A stretch of DNA of 64,000 nt, from assembly GCA_947184155.2 (NCBI GenBank), contig CAMXCT020006629.1, forward strand, positions 200,001-264,000, in the 5' to 3' direction. The DNA comes from Cladocopium goreaui. Its lineage: Eukaryota > Sar > Dinophyceae > Suessiales > Symbiodiniaceae. Made by a program: the position numbers and the translations under genes. The notes beneath the pieces are model-generated. The model ran no database searches, was not told where the DNA came from, and saw only the letters and a program-made list of their open reading frames with translations. Numbering within the stretch: position 1 is the first letter of the stretch; every line of letters begins with the position of its first letter. This document shows positions 1 through 12,601 of this stretch, in pieces.

Positions 1-960
1 TCCGAACCACACTGAGTGTTTCGAGAAAGGCTTGGCAGTTTCTCAGTGTCCAAGATCATCCAAGATCCATGTCGGTGTGCTAAAGCGTTTGTTGACTTCA
101 ATTTGATGGTGCAGTGCTAGAGTCCAAGGCCCAGCATGGCCCACTGTGGCCCACCATTGGTTCACCACCCCAATGATATCTCCCATGCATTACAACCACC
201 GCCACTACACAGGGACCTCCGGGCCTGTAATGCTTTGATCGTATGAACATGTTCGACTTCGACCTCTTAGATATGCCAAGTATGTAATTAAAGTGGCAAC
301 CAGGTCGAATTCCTTTGAATTTGTTTATATAGTTTGTTTTGGGCATCAGCAGGAAGCAATGCAACTCACATTTTTCGCATTGCTTCGCGCTTTCACGGCC
401 TTCGACATAACTTCCCCGAAGCTTTTCCGCGCAGTTTCCCACGGTGCTTTGCCTCACTTGGCGTCACTTTGCGTCGTTCCAGGGCCGTCCAACGAGAATT
501 TTCTGAGTGACCTGAACGCAGCTCACATCGATTCCCTCCCGGTCGACCGCAGCAGCTTCTTGAGAAGGTTGCAAACACCAGACACGCCATGTGTTCCTTG
601 GTCAACTCGTTGATGATATCATTGATGTGGGGGTTCAGCGGGTTGAACTTAACACCTTAAGATGAATATGTAATATGTCTTTGTTTTCTTGAATTGAATG
701 CTTTGTTTGGTATTGCTTCACGTTGTTTAATTCTTTGAGCCAAGCGTTTACCCTTTCCTGAGCCCTAAAGATGACTCAACCTTTGAGCAGTGACAACAAG
801 ACCATTGTGACATCTTGGAGGGACTCTTGGACTTTGTCCTTTAAAGGAGATCCCAGGATGAGGTAGGCTCAGGTTTCAGGTGGTACTTTGAACTGCAGTG
901 CGCCGGTTTCTTTGCTGGCGTTAAGTCATCATGAGCAAGCCAATACGAAGAGCCCCTTTG
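1..960. other. No gene recognised
   Basis: Several short open frames occur on both strands, but none has protein-like composition together with usable splice sites. Nothing else supportable is visible. Confidence 0.5.
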
Positions 961-977
961 AGATTTTGTTCGATCTA

Positions 978-978
978 A

Positions 979-1046
<68 letters not shown>

Positions 1047-1312
1047 CGAATCTAATCTAATCTAATTTAATCTAATCTAATCTAATCTAACCTTATCTAT
1101 TCTTATCTAATCTTATCTAAACTTATCTAATCTTATCTAATCTTATCTAATCTTATCTAGTCTTATCTAATCTAATCTAATCTAATCTAATTTAATCTAA
1201 TCTTATCTAATCTTATCTAATCTTATCTAATCTTATCTAATCTTATCTAATCTTATCTAATCTTATCTAATCTTATCTAATCTTATCTAATCTTATCTAA
1301 TCTTATCTAATC

Positions 1313-1346
<34 letters not shown>

Positions 1347-1372
1347 CTATGTGTATATATATATATATATTT
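978..1372. repeat. Compound TCTA / TCTAA / TCTTA microsatellite
   Basis: A (TCTA)n tract at about 979-1046 passes into pentamer arrays of TCTAA and TCTTA units to about 1318, then returns to CTAT units and ends in a TA tract. The shift between 4-bp and 5-bp units suggests stepwise replication slippage. Confidence 0.95.
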
Positions 1373-1462
1373 GCATATCTATACATACATGTAACCACAT
1401 ATATATATAATATTTATCAAATATACAAATCTATAGGTAATTGGCAAACCATAGCAAATCAG

Positions 1463-1603
1463 GACCTGAAGATCCTCAAAGTGCCACAGCTCAGGCAATC
1501 ATTCCAAAGGTATCAATGAAGTTCTGGAAAGGCGCCGAGAGAACACTCTTTGAGTTTGTCCGGAGAGGTGGTCAGCTGTACATTGTTGGTGGTCACATAC
1601 TCA
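1463..1603 (+). CDS. Putative internal exon, unknown protein
   Basis: The stretch follows an AG|G acceptor at 1461-1462 and is open for about 46 codons. Its composition is balanced and protein-like, including KFWKGAERTLFEF and RRGGQLYIVGGHIL. It ends before a possible GA donor at 1604-1605, a donor type used by well-supported genes elsewhere in the window. No family is recognised. It may belong to the same + strand gene as the exon at 2994-3134, but the reading phases were not linked. Confidence 0.35.
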
Positions 1604-2993
1604 GAGACAGAGACAGTTGACAGTTGACTGCTTGTCCACACCTACTAGACACTTGCATACATTTGCATACATTTGCCAGTTTCAGAGGCTGGCTTCCAAT
1701 CTCATGGTTTTCCCAGCATCCCCTGCAATCGGAGTTGCAACTGTTGAGGCCACAACAACCGTGAAATTCTCAATGATGTTTTTGGCTTGGAAGTGCAGCA
1801 TGGGCATTCCGGCAATGTGCGCTTCCGCGAGCAGCATAGTGCCACCATTTGGCTCAGGGAAAATCAATGGAATGACATCAGACGATCTACTGCATATACT
1901 GCGTATGTACATGTATGTACATGTATGTACATGTATGTAATAGTATGTACTATTTCTTGCCAAAGAAAACTTGGGGGTCACGCCACAACTGGCCTCCCAT
2001 TCTGTTTCGCCCCGGCCCTGCCTCGTGGCATCTACGAATCGATTGGCCTTGCACATTGTTGCTCCATGTTGCTCCAATCCTTTCGATATCTTTCAATCAG
2101 ATTTGGTGCGATCTGTTGCCCCGCGATCGACCTAGATTAGATTTCCTCGCATTCATCGAAATGTTTCAAAGGTAGCAAATGGTTTTGCAGGAGCCACGAG
2201 CACAGCGTTCGTCCTTCTTTCTTGCTTTACTCTAAGCCAGGTTTATAAATTTCATATGTAGATGTCATTAGATGTCAGGATTGTCCCGAAGGCTTTAAAG
2301 GACCAGAATCAAATTAGATAAATAGTGCAAGGTAGTGCAAGTCAACTTGTATCGCCTCGGTGGCATTTTCTTGTCCCTCTGGGCACCCTAACCACACATA
2401 CTGACAACATCTGACAACAAAAAAAGAGCATCTTTTGTCCACAGTCAACAGCCGCGGTGGACCGGTGGACCAGCTACATGTAGCAGTCATAGAATCCGGA
2501 TGAATCCGGTATCTAGCAACAGAGCAGAAATGAACAAAACCCAAATCTGAAGCTCAAACAGTAAGTAAAAGATAGCAAAAGTGCCTGCAATATAGCTTCT
2601 GTGTTTACCACAAGCTGAGAACTGCAAAGAATTGTACCTCAAACAATTCGTGGAGCCACAGCCACACTTCCTCTTCGCCACTTAGAAAGATTTTAAATGA
2701 CCCTCTGTGTCAAGTGGTGAAGTGGAATTCTGGATGCAGCTGGCAGGTACAGCACTTGCAGAGCTTTGAACATCAGACTGGGAAAAGTCGGGCAAGTGCG
2801 GACTTCAAGCAAGAATTGCAGGAATGCGCAAACCAGTGGTTGATTCTTGATCGCATTTCTAATGGACCTTGGACTTGCGCAGGGTGTCAGCGGATAGGGT
2901 TCTCGTATATTCTCGTGGCATGGACCAGCAGTGCTTGCAGAATCTTGCAGATGCTTGCAGCATTTGCAGCGGTATTCGACTTTTTCGACTTAG
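1604..2993. other. No confident gene
   Basis: Between the two exon-like stretches. It holds a short ATGTATGTAC repeat at about 1904-1938. A minus-strand frame near 1682-1890 has fairly protein-like composition (ENFTVVVASTVATPIAGDAG) but no clear splice sites, so it is not called. Confidence 0.4.
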
Positions 2994-3134
2994 GAGGGAG
3001 CTCCCAGTCCTGAACGCAATGCATTCTGCAACTCGGCGGAAGTTCCCGTGGAAGTGGCGAGGAGTGAGGTGCTTTCTGCACTGCAGCGCTGGAGCACTGA
3101 GAAGAACTTGAAACATGTCATCAGGATTCATCAG
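2994..3134 (+). CDS. Putative internal exon, unknown protein
   Basis: A pyrimidine-rich tract ends in TTAG immediately before this stretch, and a GTAAAT donor follows it. Exactly 47 codons are open in one frame, containing SAEVPVEVARSEVLSALQRW and EKNLKHVIRIHQ, which looks like an amphipathic helix. A further candidate begins after the AG at 3205-3206. The family is not recognised. Two good splice sites and length divisible by three make a real exon more likely than chance. Confidence 0.45.
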
Positions 3135-6100
3135 GTAAATCATGGTAAATCTAAGTGGCTGTATATTCTTCTGGTGTTGAAGAGTTCTTCACTTGCTTTG
3201 ACTCAGGTGAGGCTTTCAGCAATGACCACATCGACATTCGACCACGATGTTGGAGTGAGCTTTGGCTGCCTGAAATTTTGGTGAACATCAGGCTGCCTTG
3301 GGATCAAGTCTAGATCCAACAGGTCCACAGCTAAACTGTTCCTGACGTCCAAAGTGTTGCAGCACAAGAATCATATTGGCCTGGCCTCTTTTTTCCGTGC
3401 TGTCACAGCACAAATGAGGGTCACACCATCACACCTGAATTTACGTCAACATATGCGCACACTTGTGAATGTACATCCAAGCAGCCAAGGGCAGGCCTCT
3501 ACTCTTCAAGTGGCACTTTCTCGGAAACCAACAGTGTCATGGCTTCACAGAAGGTTGATCACAGAAATAACAGACCAGCATTGACTGGCACCAGTTCATT
3601 CTGGAATTACTTGTCATTCTGCAAGGCATGGCACGGCATGGCATGGTATGTATGCAGGCAGGTAGGAAAGCGTGTTTAGTTTAGAACATATTTTGATACA
3701 TTTTGTTTAGCTATGAATGAAGTGCTCGGTTTCCATCTCCATGACCTTCTTTAACCTCCACGGCAGCGCTGCTACACCGCCAGAGTTTCTCTTAGGCTTT
3801 GGTGTCGTCCAAGTGATGCTGGGGGAAGGCAGGAAATATAGTATTAAAACATATTAAAACCAAGTTGGGGTGAGTACTGGCGAGTAATTTTCTGTTCCAA
3901 AGCTGGCAAAGTCGCAAAAACTTCCAGGTGCCAAATCTTTATGAAAGGCTCTTGAACGTTCAGGGGTTTCACGCTTTCCTGCAACACATCTCAACATGTG
4001 CAAGTTGATCTGGTCCTTGAAAGCGGTGGACCCAAGCGATAGAAGAACACATGTCAAAAGTGGATGCTAGCATAAACTGCATGGCAAAGTATGCTTCATA
4101 TGATGCCGCTTGAGCTCAAAAACAAAGGTGTTGCTGCCTACTTGGCTTTCGACTGGTATGATGATTTGGAAGAAGAACGGCGTCCTTGGGTCTGCTACTT
4201 GAGAATGGCTTGAGGAAATGCCACACTACTTGTACCATAAACTACCTATGTATCCGTTGTATCTGTATATGTGTTTTTCGAAACCACGCGAGATTGATTT
4301 CCAGGATGTCAGGGAGTGATCACGAAATCCTCATCTCTCTTGCAAAGAGTTGACGACGTTTCGCATTCGCCGATCTTGTTGTGTTGTGGATGCATTCACG
4401 TTGTCGAGGCCATGCAACTTGCATTGATGACTCAATGCAACATGAAACGGATGAAGGCCATTCCACCCATCCAGGATTCGTTGGACATGATAGGTACCTG
4501 AGTAGGGATAGAAAGGTGGGCAGATAGATAGGTTGATAGGTAGATGTGCAACAGCGAAATCATACCATTGCATGCCTGAGATACCATACATGAAGCAGCT
4601 ACAATAACAAGATCATAGCAAGAGCCAGCACCACCGAGTTTTGATCGTTGCATTATTTCAACCTTTGACTTGCATGCAATATAACCTGCAGCTCTTCTGG
4701 AACAGCGTTTCATTCATGGTCTCACCCAGCCTTGCCCCAGTGGAAGTTGGGCGCGTGCCGCATGCCCCGGCCCGTGTTTCTTCTCTTTGTGTTGTTTTAT
4801 TCCCACGTCCTCTTTGCGTGAAAGAATGTAGCCACCCACGCCCAACATCTTCCCACTGTTGTTTCCACCACAGCGTGTTCTCGCTCAGAACCATGGGCCT
4901 CCAGTCTTTTCACGACAGGTCGCCTAGGTTAACTGAGTTTCACATACTTTAGTATTTTTTTTCTGGTGGCCTGGAAACTGTCACTGATCTGGAGCAAAAG
5001 CGCAAAGATACTCTACCGGGGGGGAGGCCTTCCACTCCCACCAGATCCACACGTGAGCGGGGTTCGCGATGTGTAAGTCCTCTCAAGTCTCAATTTGATG
5101 ACTTGTTGCGCTTATTGGGTGATTGGCTGGCGGCTTGGGGTTGTCAGACATTTATCCAGGCACACTTGCATGTTCTTATGTTTTCTTGGCTGTTTGTTTT
5201 TTGTTGTACGGCATTGTCTCATTCTGCTCATCGTTCGGGCGAATTCACTCGAGCTTGGCTCAAGTCAGTTTTGGTTCTTGTCTGGAAATCCCTGCGTGAG
5301 CACTGCTTGTGTATGAGTGTTGCGTGAAATTCATGTGGTAGATTGGTCCGGCGTGTTGGGTTCTTCTTCCTTGACTGTGGCTTGCGGGGCAAACTTGCAA
5401 GTTTGCCTGGATTCTGGATGAAATGATGAGATTCTTGACTGGCTCTGTTCTTGTACACTGCATTGTTTCTCGTTTTGTACGACTGATCAAGCATGCAGAT
5501 CGATAAATAGCTTTCGCTTTTAGACTCTTTTAGAGGTGGGGATTGGTCAAATGAATTTGAATATGTTTGAATGATTTTGAATCCTGATTGGACTAGGTAG
5601 TTTCGCCCCAGGATAGTATCACGCTCAGCTACACGCCCAAACCTACTTTTTGATCTTTTTGTCCCCCCTTCTCAAGCCATCACAAGTCCGCATGGATGGC
5701 ACCTCACCCGTTCTGTTTGTAGTGTAGCAGCAGCTGAGTGCACAAGTTCAGGTGAGTGTTGTTGGCCCCCCCACCTCATTTGTAGCGCAACATTAAGAGT
5801 GCGCGCAATTATGGAAAAGGGACGTACGCTTTAGCAGCAAAAGAGCAAGACGAGGTTCAATCACCGTAGTTGGCAACCATCTACGGTCCACGCAAGAGAC
5901 AGTTGGCCATGAGGCTTTCCGGCGCTCCAATATGTCAATATGGTTTTATACTCAATTTGCATATGGTCGCTGAAGGAAAGGTTTCCCAAATTGCTGGCAG
6001 GTTGCGTACACGCACCCCACCTTCGAAGGCAAGGCAATGTCACATTTGGATGTTTTTCATTGTTGATAATATGTGTTGATTTTTCTGTTACTGCTTGTGT

Positions 6101-6537
6101 TGGAATCAACCTCCTGTTGTAAAAGAATCGACTGATGCCCGGTGCACCCACAAATTTGCGCGTGTGACTTGGTCCGCGCATACGACATCACTTACACTGT
6201 TTCACCAGCCGAAGAGTTGAAAATCGGTAGTATGATGTTGGTAGCTGATGGTAGCTGTACTATTCCAAAACATTCCAAAACAAACTGCACCTTGACACTG
6301 CCAGGTTACAACGGTGACAATTCAAGGCTTGATTCGCCATACCGCACTGTTCGACAAAGAATCAACCGAAAACATGTGGCTGTTCTTTTTTGAGGAAGAC
6401 AATTCCTGAACTTGTTTCAATCATTGTATTACATTTGCAATCATTTGCAGTTTCAGGATGAACGATGGTATGCAGAACCCTGGGTTGCATGGTTTGCTCC
6501 CCAGCCAGTTTTATTCCCAAAAGCATCTCCGATGCTT
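3135..6537. other. No confident gene
   Basis: This 3.4-kb stretch has only short open frames with unconvincing composition on either strand. No RNA gene or strong repeat is seen. It may hold introns or intergenic DNA. Confidence 0.4.
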
Positions 6538-6540
6538 GGG

Positions 6541-6575
6541 TTCTCGTTTAGTTGCACTCGCCGCGGGGGAGCGAG
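6541..6575 (+). repeat. Left arm of inverted repeat bounding the minisatellite block
   Basis: The segment beginning TTCTCGTTTAGTTGCACTCG and running into GGGAGCGAGAC is closely matched in reverse complement at 11487-11522 (about 85% by eye). The pair encloses the 65-bp minisatellite and the short TTTTACACACAG array. Confidence 0.6.
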
Positions 6576-6599
6576 ACTGAGTGGTCGACGGAGATGTGT

Positions 6600-6885
6600 T
6601 GGATGGAAGGAAGGAAGGAAGGAAGGAAGGAAGGAAGGAAAGGAGGAAGGAAGGAAGGAAGGAAAAGGAAGGAAGGAAAAGGAAGGAAGGAAAAGGAAGG
6701 AAGGAAAAGGAAGGAAGAAAAAGGAAGGAAGGAAAAGGAAGGAAGGAAAAGGAAGGAAGGAAAAGGAAGGAAGGAAAAGGAAGGAAGGAAAAGGAAGGAA
6801 GGAAAAGGAAGGAAGGAAAAGGTAGGAAGGAAAAGGAAGGAAGGAAAAGGAAGGAAGGAAAAGGAAGGAAGGAAAAGGAAGGAAG
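6600..6885. repeat. Purine-only GGAA / GGAAGGAAAA microsatellite
   Basis: Nearly uninterrupted GGAAG units, then about 20 copies of a 10-bp GGAAGGAAAA-type unit. The + strand is almost purely purine, so triplex or slipped structures are possible. The long minus-strand frames rich in Phe, Pro, Ser and Leu are a product of this composition. Confidence 0.97.
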
Positions 6886-9800
6886 AGCGAGACCGGATGC
6901 TCGACGGGATGAAGCCATGGAAATCGCTTGGGGAAACTTCGCTGGGAGGGAGCGAGACCGGATGCTCGACGGGGATGAAGCCGTGGAAATAGCTTGGGGA
7001 AACTGTGCCGGGAGGGAGCGAGACCAGATGCTGGACGGGATGAAGCCGTGATAGCTTGGGGAAACTGCGCTGGGAGGGAGCGAGACCGGATGCTCGACGG
7101 GATGAAGCCGTGGAAATAGCTTGGGGAAATAGCTTGGGGAAACTTCGCTGGGAGGGAGCGAGACCGGATGCTCGACGGGATGAAGCCGTGGAAATAGCTT
7201 GGGGCAACTTCGCTGGGACGGAGCGAGACCGGATGCTGGACGGGATGAAGCCGTGGAAATAGCTGGGGGAAACTTCGCTGGGAGGGAGCGAGACCGGATG
7301 CTCGACGGGATGAAGCCGTGGAAATAGCTTGGGGAAACTTCGCTGGGAGGGAGCGAGACCGGATGGTGAAATAGCTTGGGGAAATTCGCTGGGAGGGAGC
7401 GAGACAGGATGCTCGACGGGATGAAGCCGTGGAAATAGCTTGGGGAAATAGCTTGGGGAAACTTCGCTGGGAGGGAGCGAGACCGGATGCTCGACGGGAT
7501 GAAGCCGTGGAAATAGCTTGGGGAAAAACTTCTCGCGGAGCCTTTTTTGGGAGCGAGACCGGATGCTGGACGGGATGAAGCCGTGGAAATAGCTTGAGGA
7601 AACTGCGCTGGGAAGGAGCGAGACCGGATGCTGGACGGGATGAAGCCGTGGAAATAGCTTGGGGAAACTTCGCTGGGAGGGAGCGAGACCGGATGCTGGA
7701 CGGATGAAGCCGTGCAAATAGCTTGGGGAAACTGCACTGGGAAGGAGCGAGACCGGATGCTGGACGGGATGAAGCCGTGGAAATAGCTTGGGGAAACTTC
7801 GCTGGGAGGGAGCGAGACCGGATGCTCGGCGGGATGAAGCCGTGGAAATAGCTTGGGGAAACTTCGCTGGGAGGGAACGAGACCGGATGCTGGACGGGAT
7901 GAAGCCGTGGAAATAGCTTGGGGAAACTGCGCTGGGAGGGAGCGAGACCGGATGCTCGACGGGATGAAGCCGTGGAAATAGCTGGGGGAAACTTCGCTGG
8001 GAGGGAGCGAGACCGGATGCTCGACGGGATGAAGCCGTGGAAATAGCTTGGGGAAACTGCGCTGGGAGGTAGCGAGACCGGATGCTGGACGGGATTCGCT
8101 GGGAAGGAGCGAGACTAGATGCTGGACGGGATGAAGCCGTGGAAATAGCTTGGGGAAACTTCGCTGGGAGGGAGCGAGACCGGATGCTCGACGGGATGAA
8201 GCCGTGGAAATAGCTTGGGCAAACTTCGCTGGGAGGGAGCGAGACAGCATGCTGGACGGGACAAAACCGTGGAAAATAGTTTGGGGAAACTTCGCTGGGA
8301 GGGAGCGAGACCGGATGCTGGACGGGACAAAACCGTGGAAATAGCTTCGGGAAACTGCGCGGGGAGGGAGCGAGACAGCATGCTGGACGGGACAAAACCG
8401 TGGAAAATAGCTCGGGGAAACTGCGCTGGATGGGAGCGAGACAGCATGCTGGACGGAAAGCTGTGCTGGGAGGAAGCGCGACAGCATGCTGGACGGGACA
8501 AAACCGTGGAAATAGCTTGGGGAAACTTCGGTGGGAGGGAGCGAGACAGCATGCTGGACGGAGAAGAAAGCGGGCAAATAGCTTGCGGAAAGTTGCGCTT
8601 GAAGGGAGCGAGACAGCATGCTGGACGGGATGATGCCGTGGAAATAGCTTGAGGAAACTTCGCTGGGAGGGAGCAAGACAGCATGCTGCACGGAGACGAA
8701 AACTGTGGAAATAGCTTGCGGAGAGCTTTGCTGGGAGGAAGCGCGAGAGGATGAGACAGCATGCTGGACGGAGAGGAAACCGTGCAAATATCTTGCGGGG
8801 AGCTTCGCTGGAAGGGAACGAGACAACTGGACGGATGGGAAACCGTGGAAATAGTTTCGGAGAGCTTCGCTGGGAGGAAGCGAGATAGCATGCTGGACGG
8901 AGAGGAAACCGTCCAAATAGCTTGCGGAGAGCTTCGCTGGGAGGGAGCGAGACAGCATGCTGGACGGAGAGGAAACCGTGAAAATAGCTTGCGGAGAGCT
9001 CCACTGGGAGGGAGCGAGACAGCATGCTGGACGGAGAGAAAACCGTGGAAATAGCTTGGGGAAAGTCCGCTGGGAGGGAGCGAGACAGCATGTTGGACGG
9101 AGAAGAAACCGTGCAAATAGGTTGCGGAGAGCTTCACTGGGAGAGAGGGAGACAGCATGCTGCACGGAGGAAAGTGTGAAAATAGCTTGCGGAGAGTTTC
9201 GCTGGGAGGGAGCGAGATAACATGCTGGACGGATAGGAAACCGTGGAAATAGCTTGCTGAGCTGGGAGGGAGCGAGACAGCTTGCGGAAAGCTTCGCTGG
9301 GAGGGAGCGAGACAGCATGCTGGACGGAGAGAAAACCGTGCAAATAGGTTGCGGAAAGCTTTGCTGGGAGGGAGCGAGACAGCATCCTGGACGGAGAGGA
9401 AACCGTGGAAATAGGTTAAGGAGAGCTTCGCTTGGAGGGAGCGAGACAGCATGCTGGACGGAGAGGAAACCGTGCAAATAGGTTGCGGAGAGCTTCGCCG
9501 GGAGGAAGCGAGATAGCATGCTGGACGGAGAGGAAACCGTGCAAATAGCTTGCGGAGAGCTTCGCTGGGCGGGAGCGAGACAGCGTGCTGGACGGAGAGG
9601 AAACCGTGCAAATAGGTTGCGGAGAGCGTCGCTGGGAGGGAGGGAGACAGCATGCTGGATGGACAGGAAACCGTGGAAATAGCTAGCGGAGAGCTTCGCT
9701 GGAAGGGAGCGAGACAGCGTGCTGGACGGAGAGGAAACCGTGGAAATAGCTTGCGGAGAGCCTTGCTGGGAGGGAGCGAGACAGCATGCTGGACGGGACA

Positions 9801-9895
9801 AAACCGTGGAAATAGCTTGCGGAGAGCTTCGCTGGAGGGAGCGAGACAACATGCTGGACGGATAGGAAACCTTGAAAATAGTTTGCGGCAGAGCT
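6886..9895. repeat. 65-bp minisatellite array, about 45 units
   Basis: The unit is 65 bp and contains GAGCGAGACCGGATGCT, GAAGCCGTGGAAATAGCTTG and TTCGCTGGGAGG. Two subfamilies exist: GATGAAGCC-type units dominate the left part, and GAGAGGAAACC-type units the right. Several units are truncated or partly duplicated. Because 65 is not a multiple of three and the minus strand of the unit lacks stops, very long minus-strand frames (up to 1156 codons, 6511-9981) arise with a protein period of about 65 residues. I do not call these genes. Confidence 0.95.
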
Positions 9896-10009
9896 GTTGG
9901 CACGGGTTTTTTCAGGACAAATGCCATCATTGCGATTGGCCTGAAAAAATTGTGGACCCAAGACTGGTCAAATGGTCCCAAGACCGGTCAAACGGTTTGC
10001 AAAGGCTGA

Positions 10010-11345
10010 AAAATGGGACATGCACAGAGAAGCTTTTACACAAAAAAAGCCTTTACACAGAAACTTTGACACACAGACGCGTTTACAGAGACACAGAGGA
10101 GTCTTGACACAGAAGCCTTTACGCACAGAAGCTTTTTTGCACAGAGTAGCTTTTACACACAGAAGTCTTTACACAGAGAAGTCTTGAGACAGAGAAGCCT
10201 GTACACACAAAGGCTTTTACAGAGAGAAGCCTTTCGCACAAAGAAGTCTTGACACAGAGGAGCTTTTACGATAGAAGTCCTTACACAAACGAGATTTACA
10301 CGCAGAAGGTGTTACAGATAGACGTTCTTTCGGCGCACAGAAACTTTAACACAGAGCAGCTTGTACACACAGAAGCTTTTACACAAAAAAGCCTTTACAC
10401 AGAGAAGTTTTTCACACAGGAGCTTTTGCACAAGAAAACTTTTACACAGGAAAGCTTTTACACACAGAAACTTTCACACACAGAAGCTTTGTACACAGAG
10501 AAGTCTTTGCACAGAGGAGCTTTTGCACACAGAATCTTGTACACACAGACGCTTTCACACACACACAGGAGGTTTTACAAACAGACAACTTTACGGCGCA
10601 CAGATTTTTTACACAGAGCAGCTTTTACGCAGCGAAGCTTGTACACACAGGGGGCTTTTTTACACAGAAGCTTTTACATAAGGTTTTTTTAATACACAGA
10701 AGCTTTTACACACAGAAACCTTTACACACAGAAGCTTTTACACACAGAAACTTTTACACACAGAAGGTTTTACACACAGAAGCTTTTAACACAAAAAAAC
10801 CTTTAAACAAAGGAGCTTTTACACACAGACGGGTTTACACAGAGAAGTCTTTACACACGGAGGCGTTTACACAGGAAAGAGTTTACACGGAAGCGTTTAC
10901 ACAGAGTAGTTTTTACACAGAGAAATCTTTACACAAAGAAGTCTTGACACAGAGAAGCTTGCACACACAGAGGCTTTTACACACAGAAGCCTTTTACACA
11001 GAGCGGCTTTTTCACAGAGGAGCTTTTACACAGAGGAACTTTTACACAGAGAAGCTTGTACACTCAGAGGCTTTGACACAGAGAAGTCTTTTACACAGAG
11101 AAGCTTTTGCACACAGAAGCTTTACACAAACAAAACCTTAACACAGAGAAGCTTTTACAGACAGAAGCTGGTACGCAAAGAAACTTTCGCAAACAGAAAC
11201 TTTTACACACAGAGCGCGTTTTACACAGAAGATTTTACACACAAGAGCTTTTACACCAAAAACCTTTACACAGAGAAGTTCTTGCCCACAGAAGCTTTTA
11301 CTTGCAGAAGCTTTTATGCAAAGAAGCTTTTGTACAGAGAAGTCT
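10010..11345. repeat. Short degenerate minisatellite, AAGCTTTTACACACAG family
   Basis: About 80 degenerate units of 14-17 bp with consensus near GAAGCTTTTACACACA. Related arrays recur at about 53755-54550, 57950-58420 and 61275-61820. Stop-poor frames (rich in H-T-Q-K-L-F) are artefacts of the unit. Confidence 0.95.
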
Positions 11346-12015
11346 TTACCCATCTTTTATCATGTCTCATTTTTCATGATCATTTGCCATCTGTCACCTT
11401 CATATATATCTTCGTTTTCATGCTCTTTTGGTCAGCTCCCTCTGTCGTTTAATTTTCATTTCGTTCTGTCCGTCCACGCTTCGTGCTCGCTCCCTCTGCG
11501 GCGAAGCAAACTAAACGAGAACGCAGAAATAGATAGCGACTAGACAGATGGGATAGAGTTAATTACATTAACAGAAATAGCGACTAGAAGACTGTAGGCG
11601 TAGCTGACACAGCATGCTGTGGTGAATCGTGGCCCCTGATACCATCAGTGCGCACGATGTTTAAGTAAAGATCTTACGTCGATTTCGTGCAGAGCACAGC
11701 TGGCCACACCCCAAGATTTTCAAGAAAAGGCGTGCTGTGTGCCGTCTTGCTTTTGGGTTCTCTGGCCCACCTTGTTTTTTCGATTCTTGACACATGCTCA
11801 GTGGCAGAATGCTAGCCATGGTGATTTCCATGACATGGATGACTCATGGCCATAAACCATTTACAGCATGTAACTTGAAGGTGTCATATATGAAAAGATT
11901 GAAAAGATGATGATATATCCCATTAATCCTCATTAAATTCCTTATTTTGGTTAGTTAAGTCCCATTAAATCCGATGATATCTGGCACTAACAAAGCATGG
12001 CACCAGTTTCTGCAG
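11346..12015. other. Right flank of repeat block; no gene
   Basis: Contains the right inverted-repeat arm at 11487-11522. The rest is AT-rich, non-repetitive and without a convincing open frame. Confidence 0.5.
11487..11522 (-). repeat. Right arm of inverted repeat bounding the minisatellite block
   Basis: Reverse complement of the left arm at 6541-6575: here the + strand reads CTCCCTCTGCGGCGAAG followed by CAAACTAAACGAGAAC. Together the arms make the 5-kb repeat block resemble a fold-back element. Confidence 0.6.
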
Positions 12016-12132
12016 GCCGAGCTTGCGAAGGTGGAAGACCTCACTGTGATGCGCCATGCTGTGGGGTGCGCCATGCTGTTCCCAGTGGATCCCCTAATGG
12101 GTGAACCCAGCCAGTTCTTGTTGGATGCGTTG
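12016..12132 (+). CDS. Putative internal exon, unknown protein
   Basis: It follows TTTCTGCAG and ends before a GT donor at 12133-12134. Exactly 39 codons are open with strongly protein-like composition, including AELAKVEDLTVMRHAVGCAM and FPVDPLMGEPSQFLLDAL. No family is recognised. It probably belongs to the same gene as the exon at 12502-12601. The exon or exons between were not resolved. Confidence 0.55.
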
Positions 12133-12501
12133 GTTACATCATGTTAAATCCCATCCAACAGAGAATTTCATAGATCAATTCATGATAAATTCAATGGTTG
12201 CAGGTTAAATCTACAATGTTCACCATTTTTGTTGGTTACAGCAAATTTCAGATTTCAGAGACACCCATTTCAGGGCTCAGCAGCTCAGAACCTCTGTTGA
12301 ACCGAAGAACACTTACCACCTGCAAAACAATTATGTGACAGAGACATGCAAAGACACTGCGAGTTGCACTTGCACTGTGTTTTTTTTGTTCCTTTGAATG
12401 GGATTCACCCAACAGAAGGGGTTTTACATGGTTTTACTCAACCAGAATGAAGAGACAATGGGATATATCACCACCACTATGGTTGTAGCTTGGACCTGCA
12501 G

Positions 12502-12601
12502 GTCTGTGACCTTCCACGGCTTCACGGATTGCCGAGAGTTGGTCTACTGCTTGCCCGATGTGGTGGTGCTGAACCCTGGCGAGGCAGAGTGCGACTGGTA
12601 A
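12502..12601 (+). CDS. Putative terminal exon, unknown protein
   Basis: It begins after ACCTGCAG and ends in TAA after a frame reading SVTFHGFTDCRELVYCLPDV and VLNPGEAECDW. Composition is protein-like. The retrotransposon's 5' LTR starts only 125 bp beyond the stop, so the element sits just downstream of this probable gene end. Other frames across the stretch are less plausible (Arg/Leu-rich). Confidence 0.45.

Noticed and set aside
6511-9981. Minus-strand frames of 1156, 847 and 512 codons
   Set aside because: They are readings of the 65-bp minisatellite and GGAA microsatellite in different frames, with no unique domain.
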